From Magnolia sinica (lineage: Eukaryota > Streptophyta > Magnoliopsida > Magnoliales > Magnoliaceae): 64,000 bases of DNA. Positions within the stretch are counted from its first letter, which is position 1, and every line of letters starts with the position of its first letter. The position numbers and the translations under genes are program-made. The notes under the pieces were generated by a model. The model saw nothing but the letters and a program-made list of their open reading frames with translations. It did no database searches and was not told the origin of the DNA. This document shows, piece after piece, positions 10,213 to 21,892 of the stretch. The DNA lies in NCBI RefSeq assembly GCF_029962835.1, contig NC_080586.1, positions 68,015,501 through 68,079,500 of the forward strand, written 5' to 3'.

Positions 10213-11284
10213 TAATGAATCTAGTGAGACCCCACAAAAATTAGAACCGGAACTTCTAGAAAGGCCAGTTGCTCCATTTCCCCAACGGTTGGTCGCACCA
10301 AAACCTCTCTCTAACTCTCAGGATATCCTAGAGGTGTTGAAACAAGTGAAAGTCAACATTCCTCTACTTGATGTCGTAAAACAGATACCTTCATATGCCA
10401 AATTCTTGAAAGACTTATGCACGACCAAACGACGACAAAATATTCAAAAGAAGATCTTTTTAACCGAAAAAGTGAGTGTCATCCTAAAGCAAGACGTGCC
10501 ATAGAAATTCAAAGATCCCGGTAGCCCAACCATATCATGTGTAATCGGGGACCATCGAATTGATCATGCACTTCTTGACTTAGGAGCGAGCGTCAATCTG
10601 ATTCCCTACTCGGTATACAAACAGTTAGGTTTGGGTGAATTAAAACCCACCCTAACCACACTACAACTTGCTGATCGCTCTGTTCGTGTACCCAGAGGGA
10701 TAATTGAGGATGTGTTGGTCCAAGTTGATAGATTTTACTACCCTGTAGATTTTATCATCCTGGACACCGAACCCATCAATAACATGAGCACTCAGATTCC
10801 CGTCATTCTTGGTCGCCCATTCCTTGCCACTTCAAACGCAATTATCAATTGTAGGAATGGTGTCATGACTATGTCCTTTGGGAATATGACATTGGAGTCA
10901 AACATCTTTTTCAATAACGGCAGAAACTTAGAGGATGATGACGATTTCCACGACATTAACATGATTGCCTCTTTAGTGGAAGATACGACACCTCTGACCT
11001 TATCCTCTGACCCTCTAGAGACGTGTCTGGCCCACTCCCATGATTTTGATGATGACATGATTAAGGAGACATGTGCCTTGCTTGATACTGCACCGGTACT
11101 TAAAGTTAACCGGTGGAGGCCACAATTTGAAGAGTTGCCCCAAACTGATGTAGTGCCTCTATCGTCTAACCTCAAGCCATTGAAGCTTGACCTAAAACCT
11201 TTGCCTTCTGATTTGAAATATGTCTATTTAGGTCAAGATGAGACATACCCGGTGGTGATCTCTGCCCACCTGGAGAAAGAATAG
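10190..11284 (+). pseudogene. Athila-like protease region of pol, interrupted
   Basis: This is in frame 2, shifted from gag. The retroviral-type aspartic protease shows the D-L-G-A-S active-site motif (Asp codon 10577-10579) followed by VNLIPYSVYKQLGLGEL and, further on, the PVILGRPFLAT block. An in-frame TAG at 10502-10504 lies just before the protease domain, and another TAG at 11282-11284 separates this part from reverse transcriptase. The stretch 10900-11280 is an acidic linker without recognised motifs. The protease would cut the Gag-Pol polyprotein in the particle. Confidence 0.82.
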
Positions 11285-12880
11285 GAGAGTATGCTCATAT
11301 CTACTCTCATTGAGCATAAGGGAGCCCTTGGATGGACGAAAGCAGACCTCAAGGGAATCGACCCCTCGATTTGTACTCACCGCATTTATCTTGAGGATAA
11401 TGCTAAGCCTGCTTGGCAATCACAACGTAGACTAAATCCAAACATGAGGGAAGTGGTTAAGGTCGGGGTTCTTAAACTATTAGATGTGGGTATCATATAC
11501 CCCATATTCGATAGTCAATGGGTGAGTCCAACTCAGGTGGTTCCTAAGAAGTCCAAGATCACCATCGTAGCCAATGCCAATAATGAACTCGTGCCAACTA
11601 GAGTTACTACTGGTTGGAGAATGTGCATTGACTACAAGAAGCTAAATACCGTCACGAGGAATGACCACTTTCCTTTGCCCTTCATTAATCAAATCTTGGA
11701 AAGGCTAGCTGGTCATTCCTATTACTATTTCCTTGACGGGTATTCGGGCTACAATCAGATTGAAATCGCCCCTGAGGACTAGGAAAAGACTACATTTACA
11801 TGTCCCTATGGCACCTTTGCTTACAGAAGGATGCCATTCGGATTATGTAATGCCCCTGCCACCTTTCAGTGATGTATGATGAGTATATTTTCTGACATGG
11901 TGGAAAAATGTCTAGAGGTCTTTATGGACAATTTCTCTATTTTTGGTTCATCTTTCAGCGAGTGCTTGGAGAGTCTTAAATATGTGCTGAGAAGATGTGA
12001 AGAAAAGAACTTGGTACTTAATTGGGAGAAGTGTTATTTCATGGTTCATAAGGGAATTGTCCTTAGACATATTATCTCGTCCAAAGGAATCGAGGTGGAT
12101 AAGGCAAAAATCGATCTTATCTCTAACCTACCTCCACCCAAGAACATTAGAGACGTGCGATCCTTCTTAGGACACGCAGGATTTTACAGGCGATTCATAA
12201 AGGACTTTAGTCTCCTCTCTCGTCCTTTGTGTAATCTACTTCAAAAGGATGCACCATACGAGTGGACTGAGACATGTCAGGAAGCTTTCACTAAGCTTAA
12301 GGGCATGTTGACTAGTGCACCCATCATACAACCACCCGACTGGGGCATTCCTTTTGAACTTATGTGCGACGCGTCTGATTATGCTCTTAGGGCCGTTCTA
12401 GGCCAGCGAAAAGATAAAAAACCCTACGTTATTCATTATGCGAGTAAGACTCTAAATCCTGCCCAAGTGAACTACTCAACTACGGAAAATGAACTCTTGG
12501 CCGTAGTGTTTGCTTTGGACAAATTTCGGTCCTACTTGATTGGATCCAAGATCATTATTTACACTGATCACGCGGCACTCAAGTATCTTCTGTCTAAAAA
12601 TAATGCTAAGCCCCGCCTGATACGATGGATTCTCCTACTCCAATAATTTGACCTAGAAATAAAAGATAAAAAGGGAGTAGAGAACGTAGTGGCTGACCAT
12701 CTTTCTCGCCTTAATCCCTCTGATTCCCTTGAAACGACACATATCAATGACATGTTCCCTGATGAACAATTGTTTAGAATCTCCCATTCACCTTGGTTCG
12801 CTGATATTGCTAATTATCTTACCACAGGTTCCATACCGACACATTGGACTGCGCAAGATAAGAAGAAATTTTTCACCAAG
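11285..12880 (+). pseudogene. Athila-like reverse transcriptase and RNase H, interrupted
   Basis: RT blocks occur in order: WRMCIDYKKLN, HFPLPFINQILERLAG, the FLDGYSGYNQI motif with its catalytic Asp, FGLCNAPATFQ, and the second catalytic motif at 11921-11932, where the expected second Asp is Asn (GAC AAT). RNase H follows, with CDAS (12365-12376), the [10 protein letters not shown] helix and YTDH. In-frame stops occur at 11780 (TAG), 11870 (TGA) and 12644 (TAA). Most fit a single C-to-T or G-to-A change from the family codon; the last does not. The enzyme would copy element RNA into DNA. With the Asp lost it would be inactive even without the stops. Confidence 0.88.
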
Positions 12881-14085
12881 GTACGCAACTTTTTCTGAGA
12901 TGATCCATATTTGTTTAAATATTGCCCAGACCAAATCCTGAGGAGATGTGTGCTAGACGATGGGCATCAGAGTGTCATCTCCTTTTGTCACTCGCAGGCC
13001 TGTGGTGGTCACTTTTCTGCCAAAAAGACCACAGCCAAGATTTTGCAGTGTGGCTTTTACTGGCCCACTATGTTTCGGGACACTCATGAGTTTTATAAAG
13101 CTTGTGAATGTTGTCAGAAATTGGGAGCATTGTCCTGTCGAAATATGATGCCCTTGAATCCCATTCTTATCATCGAGGCATTTGATTGCTGGGGCATTGA
13201 TTTCATGGGACCATTCCCCTAATCTTTTGGAAATCTATATATTTTGCTCGTTGTAGACTATGTCACTAAATGCGTTGAAGCGATTCCGTGTTGGAATAAT
13301 GACCATCGCACGGTCACTAAATTCCTAAAAGAGAACATCCTTTCCCGATTCGAACGCCTCGAGCTATCATTAGTGATGAGGGCTCACACTTTTGTAATAG
13401 GCCATTTAAGAGTTTAATGAAGAAATACGATATCTCTCATAAGGTGAGCACCCCATATCACCCACAGACAAGTGGGCAAGTTGAGATTTTCAATAGGGAG
13501 ATCAAACACATTTTGGAGAAAACAGTTAACCCTGACTGTAAGGATTGGTCAATCCGATTGACTGATGCCTTATGGGCTTACCGTACTGCGTTTAAAACCC
13601 CTATTGGAATGTCTCCCTTTAGACTTGTCTATGGGAAGGCTTGCCACTTGCCTGTGGAGTTGGAACATAGAGCCTACTGGGCAATAAAAAAATTGAATTT
13701 CAATCTGGACAACGCTGGCTCACTACGCAAACTTCAGTTGAATGAACCCGAAGAAATTCAGAACGATGCATACGAGAACTCGAGAATTTATAAGGACAGA
13801 ATGAAGGCGTTTCATGACCAACGTATTCTACGAAAATCATTCACACCTGGTCAGAAAGTCCTTTTGTATAATTCTCGATTACATCTCTTTCCAGGAAAGC
13901 TTCGATCTCGTTGGACTGGCCCTTACATTGTGGTCACTACGTGTCCTCATGGGGCCGTTGAGATAAGAGATCCAGACAATAGAAAGGAGTTTAAAGTAAA
14001 TGGACATCACTTAAAGCCATTTGTCGAGAAAGTTGATTCAAAAGACATGTCCATACCTCTGACTGATCCTGTTTACCAAGATTGA
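12881..14085 (+). pseudogene. Athila-like integrase, interrupted and frameshifted
   Basis: The N-terminal HHCC zinc finger is visible from about 12989 to 13113. The catalytic core has its first Asp at 13199-13201 (GIDFMGPF), the second Asp at 13375-13377 and the Glu at 13483-13485 ([11 protein letters not shown]). Stops lie at 12896 (TGA) and 13220 (TAA). Near 13350 one base is missing, moving the frame from 2 to 1, where the final 222 codons from 13417 are open. The C-terminus ([11 protein letters not shown]) is typical of Athila integrases. It would insert the cDNA with a 5-bp target duplication, in agreement with CATAT. Confidence 0.87.
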
Positions 14086-15512
14086 TCTCCTAGTCTGATG
14101 GAGGTATAGGTAGGTTTCCTGCTTTCATAGGACTAGGGTTGTTTGTTTGTTTGTTTTATACTGCTTTAGGATAGATGGTAAACTTCGCACTCCTGGCAGG
14201 CAACTCAGCTTTTCATTCCATTTCATTTTCCTAGTTAGTTAGTTCAATGTTTGTGGGTAACAATGCTGCAAACCCTCACGAGACTACAACTCGTCCACTA
14301 GGGGCAACCTAGGGGTTTAAAGGCTTGTTGCATATGCTAAATGCAATCGAGAGCACTTACGAAAGTGGTATAGGTGAGATCTTCTTTTTGTAATTTTATT
14401 TTTGTTATTTTGTTTTTATTGATTACTCTCTTGTGCTAACTCCCTTTTACGTTGATATTTTTGAGAAAGCCTCTTGATTCCCCGTTCAGGTTCTATTTTT
14501 CCATCACTCCTCTTTTATTTTCGTTGTCCCATGTGCATTGTATGATTATTTCTTTTACATTGAGGACAATGTAGGTTTTAGGTTGGGAGTGGGAGATTAG
14601 GCTACCTAATCAGTATTTTTATGATCTTGAGCAAAAATTGTGAAAATTTTTAAATTTTTTTGAAATTTCTTATGAATTTGAAGTGATTTTAATAGTTATC
14701 TTAGATTTAGAATTAAAAGAGACGTAATGGTGGTAATTTATGATTCTTAAATTCAGTTGTCTGTTAGATTTCACGATTAAGTTGAAGTGTTAATCCAGAA
14801 TTAGAAGTTATTAACATTGATTGAATCATGATTTCACATGTCGCATCCCGCTTTCATATTAAGGTTTCAGTTTGATATTGAAGGGTTAACTTGGTGATCA
14901 TTAAGCATGGAAGGAACCAACCTAGGGAATTTGCCCGTCATGATCAATTAAAAAAAAAAGATACTTTTGGAAAGGGTTGGGCGAATAATCTTCACCATAG
15001 GTTTGCTCCCTATAGGTGTAGATTTGATTCCCCATGGATGATATGTGAAAAGGGTTGGGTGTACGATCTTCACCATAGGTTTGCTCCCTATAGGCGAGGG
15101 TTTGATTCTCCCTCTTGACGTTACTTTTAATAGAAAAAATTAAAAGTTGGAAGAGTGAAAAGATGATCTGTGAGGCAAGTTTTGGTTATCATGAATTCTC
15201 TCATTGGTTACCAATGATATCCTAAAATAGAGAAGTGAATTTTAATGATGATAAGCGAGATTACACTATACCCACATGGAACTCAATATTTAGAATTTTT
15301 TCTCATTGATGGATTAATACTTTGAACTTGATTATGAAGTTTACCGTGTGCTTGATCTAGGAGTGAGTAATGCCCAACATTCATGAATCTTAAAATTCTA
15401 GTATCTGGTTTGTTTTTCAAAAATCACTCGAGTACATAGAAATTTTCCTGTAGTTCTCAACTTATCTTTCGCATACTTTGCTCGGGACTAGGAAAATGCT
15501 GGTTGGGGGCTG
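14086..15512 (+). other. Non-coding tail between pol and 3' LTR
   Basis: Athila elements often carry an env-like gene here, but I see no long frame or membrane-protein pattern. The tail holds a tandem duplication at 14971-15117 and a G-rich stretch (GGTTGGGAGTGGGAG) near 14582. It ends with GGTTGGGGGC directly before the LTR, the best candidate for the polypurine tract (15501-15510). Confidence 0.6.
14971..15117 (+). repeat. 77-bp tandem duplication in the Athila-like tail
   Basis: Two copies start with AAAGGGTTGGG at 14971 and 15048 and share CTTCACCATAGGTTTGCTCC. Each ends with a GATTTGATTCCCC / GGTTTGATTCTCC segment that resembles a polymerase III B box. Confidence 0.75.
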
Positions 15513-17571
15513 TGTTGAGGATCAAATATTGCATATTAGACCCCAGTTATTGCCAAGATTTACGAGCATGATACCGTTTAACGCCCTGCCTTAATCATGT
15601 TTTTGATGCAAGGTGTATTTAGGAGCTTGGACTGGAAAATGGTATTAAAAGAATGGATTTAGCACTTCAGAATCACCAAGGCAAGGGACGGACCCCAAGG
15701 GACTAAGATCAATGGATTTACATGTCAGAGATCCGAGAAAATCGAGAAACTGAAGCTCAAGTGGCCCGAAATTGGTCCAAAATGCAAGATCACAGGGTTC
15801 CCACCATCCGTTTGGCTCGAAACTTCACATATGGCCTGAAGACCTTAAATAATCCGTACACGTCAAATTTTAGTAGTTGGATACCTGTGGAAGTGGTCCA
15901 ACGGTCAGATCAGCCTATAAATTACTGATCTGAGGCCCACCTGATATTCAGATATGCTTTAAACTCGGGATTTATCCATTAGATGATATGAGAAAAGACA
16001 TGGACGGAACGGATTTCTCCCGACCATTATGATGGTGGCCCATGAGCATCGTGTGTATAGAGAGTATACGTGCACTCAATGTGCACCGGATGGAGAAACC
16101 CGGTCAAAGTCGGTATTGACCGACTCCTTATGCAAAACGGCAACTGCCGTTATAGCGAGGATCCGCACCAAACGTTGGTTGATGTTGTGGGCCCCGTCCA
16201 TTGTCCATATGGACAATCCAAACCATTCACCAGATTCGTAAAGTCCTGCTCACCAAGTCATAGGTGATGATTTTTGAGGAAACAAGGAGGATGGGATCAC
16301 AAACATCCAAAAGGAAGACGGATGGTGGAATGAAATCATCCATGGGCCACCAAGAAGCTGATCCAAAATAGGTCATGTCCGACCGATTTTTCGAGAGGAA
16401 GCTAATGAACGGACTAGATCTCCCCACCGACGCTGTTCATGGGTCCCACTGACGCCGGAAGGATCCCTTTCGGATTCCTTATGCGTTACGCACCTCCGGA
16501 GAAACACGGACGATCCGGGCTGTTACAGGATCTTGGAAGGGATCGGTCTGTCCATCTGGACTGTCCAAAATATTCCCAAGGTGGGATCGACCATGCTCAA
16601 GGAGACTGAACCGACCAGATCCTGAAAACAGGTCGGCTATTGGTGCCGAACGCGAGTCGAACGTAGGTTTGCTGCGCATGATGCGAATTGCATTATCCAC
16701 CAACTTCTCCACTCCACCGCCTCCAGATTGTTATAAAGAAGAAAGAGAGATACGTGGAGGGGGATCGGTGGGTCGGAGGTGCATCAAAGAGAGGATGGTG
16801 AAGACGGTTTCAATTTTACTTCTTCTTTTATTTCTTTCTTATTTTGCCTATGAAATTATTTAGAGGTCTAAGCCTCATCATGTCTATTCTAGGCTAAACC
16901 TCTTAGCTAGGGCTAAACGGTGAAGCTTGTAGTGTGATGGGAGAATTTATGTGTGTGCCTTTTGTTTAGATTGAAGGAATTTTTTATTTAATTTTATTAT
17001 GGGAATATTTTTAGTTTTTAATGGCCTGTTGTGACTGAAATTACAATGAGTTTGTAATGGCTTTGAGTATTTCTTTTTCCTTATTTTGATTATGACGTCA
17101 GGAAGCCCTGTTGTTCGCCATCATCTCCTGGGCATAGTTGGATGACGGTATCCTTCATAACCTTCATAATCATCTGATTGGTTGGTAATTAGTTTAATTC
17201 TGTTGTTGACTTTGTCTCCTGGGCATGGTTTGGTGATGGAATCCATTCTAATTCATATACCTTTCATCTCTTTAAAATTATATCAGAGGAAGTTCAGTTT
17301 AATTTCCATGATTTTTGAAGTAGGCATAAGATCTCCCTGATCTATACAAGTGGATCCTCTGAATCCCTAGTTTCGTATCTCTGATTTCTCTTAAGTTTTG
17401 TATTAATATCTCACCATTATTCATCACTTTATATTCGATTTAGATTTCATCTCATTCTAGTTCTAGTTCTATTTAGTTTCAGATTACGTACAGGTATTAG
17501 TCCCTTGGGATTTGACCTCGGTCTCACCGAGTTTATTACTACATCATAACCTTATACTTGGGGTGTAAACA
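15513..17571 (+). repeat. 3' LTR of the Athila-like element, full length
   Basis: It is 2059 bp, starts TGTTGAGG, ends GTGTAAACA, and is followed by the CATAT target duplication. It holds the ~855-bp segment missing from the 5' LTR. I treat this as the ancestral form because the segment has no flanking duplication of its own and the 5' LTR has filler bases at the junction. Confidence 0.9.
16732..16738 (+). promoter_or_regulatory. Candidate TATA box of the Athila-like LTR
   Basis: TATAAAG lies about 1220 bases into the LTR, shortly before the T-rich shared segment. It is the clearest TATA-like motif in the LTR and falls in the part absent from the 5' LTR. Confidence 0.4.
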
Positions 17572-17930
17572 CATATCCAAATCTTAAGTGGACCACACTA
17601 CAAGAAACAGTGGTCATTGAACGCTTATCATTAAAAGATTCGTTGGACTCACCATAGTATTTATTTGCCACTAGACCTGTTAATAAGGTCACGCAGACCT
17701 AGAGGAAGGGAAAATACAAATATCAGCTTGATCCAAAACTTAGCCCTGTGAACTTTTTAATAGTAGGCATTCAATCCCTTCCATGTGGTCCGCTTGAGAT
17801 TTTTAGATTTGCTTCATTTTTGGAACCATGTTCTGAAATGAGCTGAAAAAATTGTTGGACGGTATGGATATATAACACGTACTTCAAGGTGGGGTGTGGA
17901 TATACAACACATACATCAAGGTGGGCCTCA
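17572..17930. repeat. Foldback MITE, right fragment split by the Athila-like element
   Basis: It resumes the MITE broken at 6563: rest of the left arm, the centre with TATTTGCCACTAGACCTGTT, and the right arm ending in ACATCAAGGTGGGCCTCATG. The last ~35 bp of the right end are duplicated (AAGGTGGGGTGTGGATATAC). Confidence 0.8.
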
Positions 17931-18757
17931 TGGTCAGGGTTTCACTTATTAAGTTGTTACTCATGATTACTAAACCATGGCTGAGATATTAATTAAAATA
18001 ACCTTCAATTATTACGTCATAAAGGCACTGGCATCATAATATAAAGTTATTATTATTTTAGTAACTTGGACACTTTTTGTGTTTTTAAATAACAAAAATG
18101 TCCCGCTGCTAACCATCCACTCGTAGGCGTTAGCATGTCGCGGAAGTCGAGAGCGCTTTTTGAGAATGGGGTATGAGCCCCACTAAATCAATAATTGAAG
18201 CCACTCCTCAGCCAATCTAATTCATTTACCTTAATCTGATAGTCGTGAACCCACAGTAAGATTATTTCAAAAAAATTTAGAGTTCTTTGGGCCCACAACT
18301 ACATGAGCGTTGTACTTTAATTCTGGAACGTTTCCACTGGTTTGAACGATCGTTCATGGGTTCTGCACTCAAACTTCATCATATAGCATGAAATTAAAAT
18401 CTCTTTTCATGTGGACAACTTAGAATTATTCCGAGACAAGCCAGTGGACCCCACATAAAACTCAGGATGGGTTTAATAGGTAGGGCCCTTGGGTGGGAAA
18501 GGCCAAAATGGCATTTTCTTCTCTCTCTCTCTCTCTCTCATTCTTTAGATCATGGACCGCACGAAAAGGGGACCACCACGAAGTGTCGAATCACCATCGA
18601 TGGTTGATAGTTATACGGACAGGACAACCCACTCTCGGTGATAATGACAAACTCCGGCCAATTTCCGCGAAACGACATGGAAGTTCTGGGTAGAAAAGAA
18701 GGGTTTTTTTTTTTCTTTCGAAGTTATTCGGTCACATTCTCTAAAAGCTATAGTGCC

Positions 18758-18805
<48 letters not shown>

Positions 18806-18989
18806 TTTTTTATTTTTTTTGTTATTGTTGGTGGCTATCAATGGTAGGAGTTTGTGAAATGGAGGAGGGTGTGGTGATACCCATTGTAGTTGTTTTTTGT
18901 CTTCTTTTTAAAAAAAAAAAAATCTTTTTCATGTTTGAATAGTTGGAGTTTATGAAAGGAAGGAGAATGTGGTGTTTGTATAGATAATA
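17931..18989. other. Unassigned intergenic stretch
   Basis: I see no gene or recognisable transposon. It contains a (CT)n run near 18519-18539, a poly(T) run and an (AT)20 microsatellite at 18761-18800. Confidence 0.5.
18761..18800. repeat. (AT)20 microsatellite
   Basis: Forty bases of perfect alternating A and T. Confidence 0.95.
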
Positions 18990-19420
18990 TGTGTATGTTA
19001 GAGAGTTTAGTGGTCATCGATAAAGACTGTGGATCATTAATATTATATGAGGTTCGTCGATAAGTTCAGGGGATTGCTAATACACAGTGACTATCGACAA
19101 TCCATAATTAATATCAGCGATCCACATTTAATATTGACGATCCACGGTCCTTGCACATTTAATAAATTACAAATGATGTCTTCGTGTAAATTGGTGTGAT
19201 TACATATAAATCTATTTATTTGCCTTTTAAGCACTACAAATCCTTGTTCTTGGAGAGAAAACCCAGTGCTTGTTTAGAATACTCCAATACAAATGTACTT
19301 TAGATCGTTGATACACACTGGAGTTCGTCGATGCTCATCGACGATGCTCATCGTGGTTCATTGATACACAATGTGGATTACTAATACTCACTGCAGTTCT
19401 CCTATACAGGATACAATATC
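18990..19420. repeat. Degenerate ATCGAC/GTCGAT repeat, left part
   Basis: Short diverged units such as GGTTCGTCGATA, GACTATCGAC and CAGCGATCCAC recur with irregular spacing. The same vocabulary continues at 21255-21545, on the other side of the solo LTR, so one repeat tract was probably split by that insertion. Confidence 0.5.
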
Positions 19421-19587
19421 TAATTTTAAAAAGACATGGTCTTTCGACTACCTTCAGTAGTTTAGAAAGACTGAAAAAATAAAAGGTAAATCGATAAATA
19501 CTAAAGAGGTGGAAGATGAGGTACATATTGCTGAAGAGGTAAGAGATGAGGTTTAGGTACTAGTTGCAGTACCACCCATTAGGAAAC

Positions 19588-20965
19588 TGTTGAGTGTCAA
19601 ATATTGCATATTTTCCCCTATGTATATCTTGGTTTTATGAATATGATAATGCTTAATGGTATATTTTATACATGTTTGTGTTGCAAGGTGAGTTTAAGAG
19701 CTTTGATTGAGAAGAATGTTAAAAGTATGGATTTAATGCTCAAGAATCACCAAGGCAAAAGAATGGACTATTTGGAGACCAAGATTGAAGATTTCAAGAC
19801 CCTAAGAGTCAAGAAAACCAAGTGAAAAATGAAGGAAGTACAAAAATTAGTGTAAAAATTCGTAGGATTTGAGCTTAGATGACATCGAACTAGTTTCAAT
19901 GACATCGAAGCCAGTATTCGATGACATCGAAGTTAGTCTTAGATGACATCGAAGAATTACAGGATCAAGTTTGGTTGCTGGACAAATTGGATGTAGTCTT
20001 CGATGATATCGAAATCAGTTTGATGATATCGAAGCCAGTCTTAGATGACATCGAAAGCAGTTCGATGTCATCGAAGGGTTTACGCGAAGCCTACGCGGAG
20101 TGAGAAAATTTAAGACAATTTTCGAATTTTTCAAGTCGGTTTGAAGGAGAGAGTTCTCCACTTATCAATAGGGCTTTCCAGGGCATTCCTAAGCATCATT
20201 CAGAGCATTCAAGGGCAAGATTTAAGATTTTTAGATCTTTACAAGTTTTTTTTAGATCTTTCTTAATTTATTTTCTTGCTTTCTTGTTGCTTTTCTATTT
20301 TGCAATTTAGTTATGTTTTTCTAGTTCCCTCTAGCCTAAGCTAGAAGGGAAGCACATTGGTTTAATGATTTTATAAATTATGATGATTGATTATTTTTAA
20401 TGATGAGATAATGGTGTATACATGTTATCAATTATCTAGGTTTAGGTTTTTGATCCTCATGTGAGATCCATATTAATAAATAGGCTTAACTTGAATCAAT
20501 TAGATTTCTTAGATGAGAGATGTTCTCAACTTACTACATTTCTTTGATTTATTATCTCATGGATATTGAATGCTTAAAATCACTGGCGTTTGAGAATATA
20601 TGTTAATGGTGCTAATCCATGATTCTCTAATCTCTTATATCATTTACTAAAAATATTTGAACTGTTTTATTTTCCGATTAGGCCGGCCATAGTGCTCAGA
20701 TCCTAATTGTGTTATCAAAGTCATCATGATTTATGGATTATTAACCTATGTATGGAACTTTGAAGCTTGGGTATTGTTTTTAATTTAATTGAATTCCATT
20801 TAAAAGTCATACATTTAAAACTTTTAAAATCATGGCATCCGTTTAGTTTCTATTGCTTAGTTTTGCATTTGATTTTCTCATTCTCATAAATCATCTTCCT
20901 ATGGGATCGATCCTGTATTCATAGGATATTACTTACGAACCTATATACTTGGAGGCAAGCAAACA
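19588..20965 (+). mobile_element. Solo LTR related to the Athila-like LTR
   Basis: It starts TGTTGAGTGTCAAATATTGC and ends CAAGCAAACA, flanked by a perfect target duplication GAAAC (19583-19587 and 20966-20970). The first ~200 bases are clearly homologous to the LTR at 6564 and 15513 (ATTGCATA, TTGATGCAAGG-like and AGAATCACCAAGGCAA blocks), and the end shares CTATATACTTGGAGG with their CTATACTTGGGG. No internal domain lies beside it, so it is the product of LTR-LTR recombination. Confidence 0.88.
19877..20075 (+). repeat. Minisatellite of GATGACATCGAA units in the solo LTR
   Basis: GATGACATCGAA or GATGATATCGAA recurs about nine times, spaced mostly by ~20 bases, with partly conserved spacers (AGTCTTAGAT, GCCAGT). 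The core TCGATGNCATCGA is close to palindromic. Confidence 0.85.
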
Positions 20966-21254
20966 GAAACCAACCTCATAAAGATTCCGCTTTCGAAAGA
21001 GGGTAGTAGAAACCAGACCCGTGAAACTAAAAACCCGATATATGAATCCAAAACGTGATTTTGTCAAGAAAAATTACAAATTTAACAAGCCAAAATGCAC
21101 CGATGTATTGTTATTTTATTATTTTTTTAATTTGAGTGACAAATGTTTGTATGCATGTTGTAATAATTCATTCATTTATATTTAATACTTCGTTTTTTAA
21201 TTTGAGCAATAAATGTATATATGAATGTTGTGTAAATGACGAATGTTGAAATGA

Positions 21255-21545
21255 AAGAATATTGTGATCATTGATACAAACTTTGGATTGTTGTTAAACA
21301 TGGTGGTTCGTCGATACATGCTGGGGATTGTCGATAATGACTGTGGTTCGCCTATAGTGATTGTAGATTGTCAACAATGATTTTGGTTCGCCGATAGTGA
21401 CTATAGTTCACTGATAGTATCTACGATTGACAATCGACAGTGACTATCGATGATCAACGATGTTAATATCAGTGATCTACTGTTTATATCGGTGATCCTC
21501 AGTGAACATCTATGAACTTTATAGTTTATATCTGCGTTACACATC
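21255..21545. repeat. Degenerate ATCGAC/GTCGAT repeat, right part
   Basis: Units such as GTGGTTCGTCGATACATG, TTCGCCGATAGTGACT and GACTATCGATGATC recur. This is the counterpart of 18990-19420. Confidence 0.5.
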
Positions 21546-21714
21546 CACATTCATTTAATTAAAACTCAATATTCACATTTACCCGCACATCTTCAATCAT
21601 TCAACTCATTTTCACATTTTTCAAAAAATAAAATATGCATATACAAGAATTATATATAAGTGATGAACATTACTTTACAAAAATCCTTATAATAAACATA
21701 TACACGAAAAATCA

Positions 21715-21892
21715 ATTTTCATTTACGATAGGGAAAAGGTGCATGTCGTACGATTATAACTCGTTCGCTTGCACCTTGAGCATTTTACGGTTGACCTGTA
21801 TTCTCCTTGGCTACTAATTCTATTCTTTTCCGTGTTCTCATTTTTCTCTTTTGACTCAGGGGATGAATTTTATCATATATTACCCTAACATC
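21715..21892 (-). pseudogene. C-terminal end of a Mutator-like transposase, cut off by an LTR
   Basis: Read on the minus strand, the frame continues from the main transposase at 27112 across the ACATC target duplication: after ...DTPTD it gives VRVIYDKIHPLSQKRK, a basic stretch, then NTGQP, and after a one-base shift KCSRCKRTSYNRTTC. The last is the C-x2-C-x4-H-x4-C zinc knuckle found at MULE C-termini, with the His replaced by Tyr. This proves the solo LTR entered the 3' end of the transposase gene. Confidence 0.75.

Larger units (their letters stand above)
6564..17571 (+). mobile_element. Athila-like Ty3/gypsy retrotransposon, degenerate
   Basis: An 11-kb element is bounded by LTRs that start TGTTGAGG and end GTGTAAACA (decayed to GTGTGAATA in the 5' copy), with a perfect 5-bp target duplication CATAT at 6559-6563 and 17572-17576. 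Internal order is tRNA-Asp-type primer binding site, T-rich leader, gag, protease, reverse transcriptase, RNase H, integrase, non-coding tail and 3' LTR. The primer site and the style of gag and integrase point to the Athila lineage. No env-like frame remains in the 1.4 kb after pol. It cannot be autonomous: stops, frameshifts, a changed RT catalytic residue and a shortened 5' LTR are all present. Confidence 0.9.

Noticed and set aside
14086..15512. An env-like gene after integrase
   Set aside because: No long frame, signal peptide or membrane segment is visible in any forward frame.
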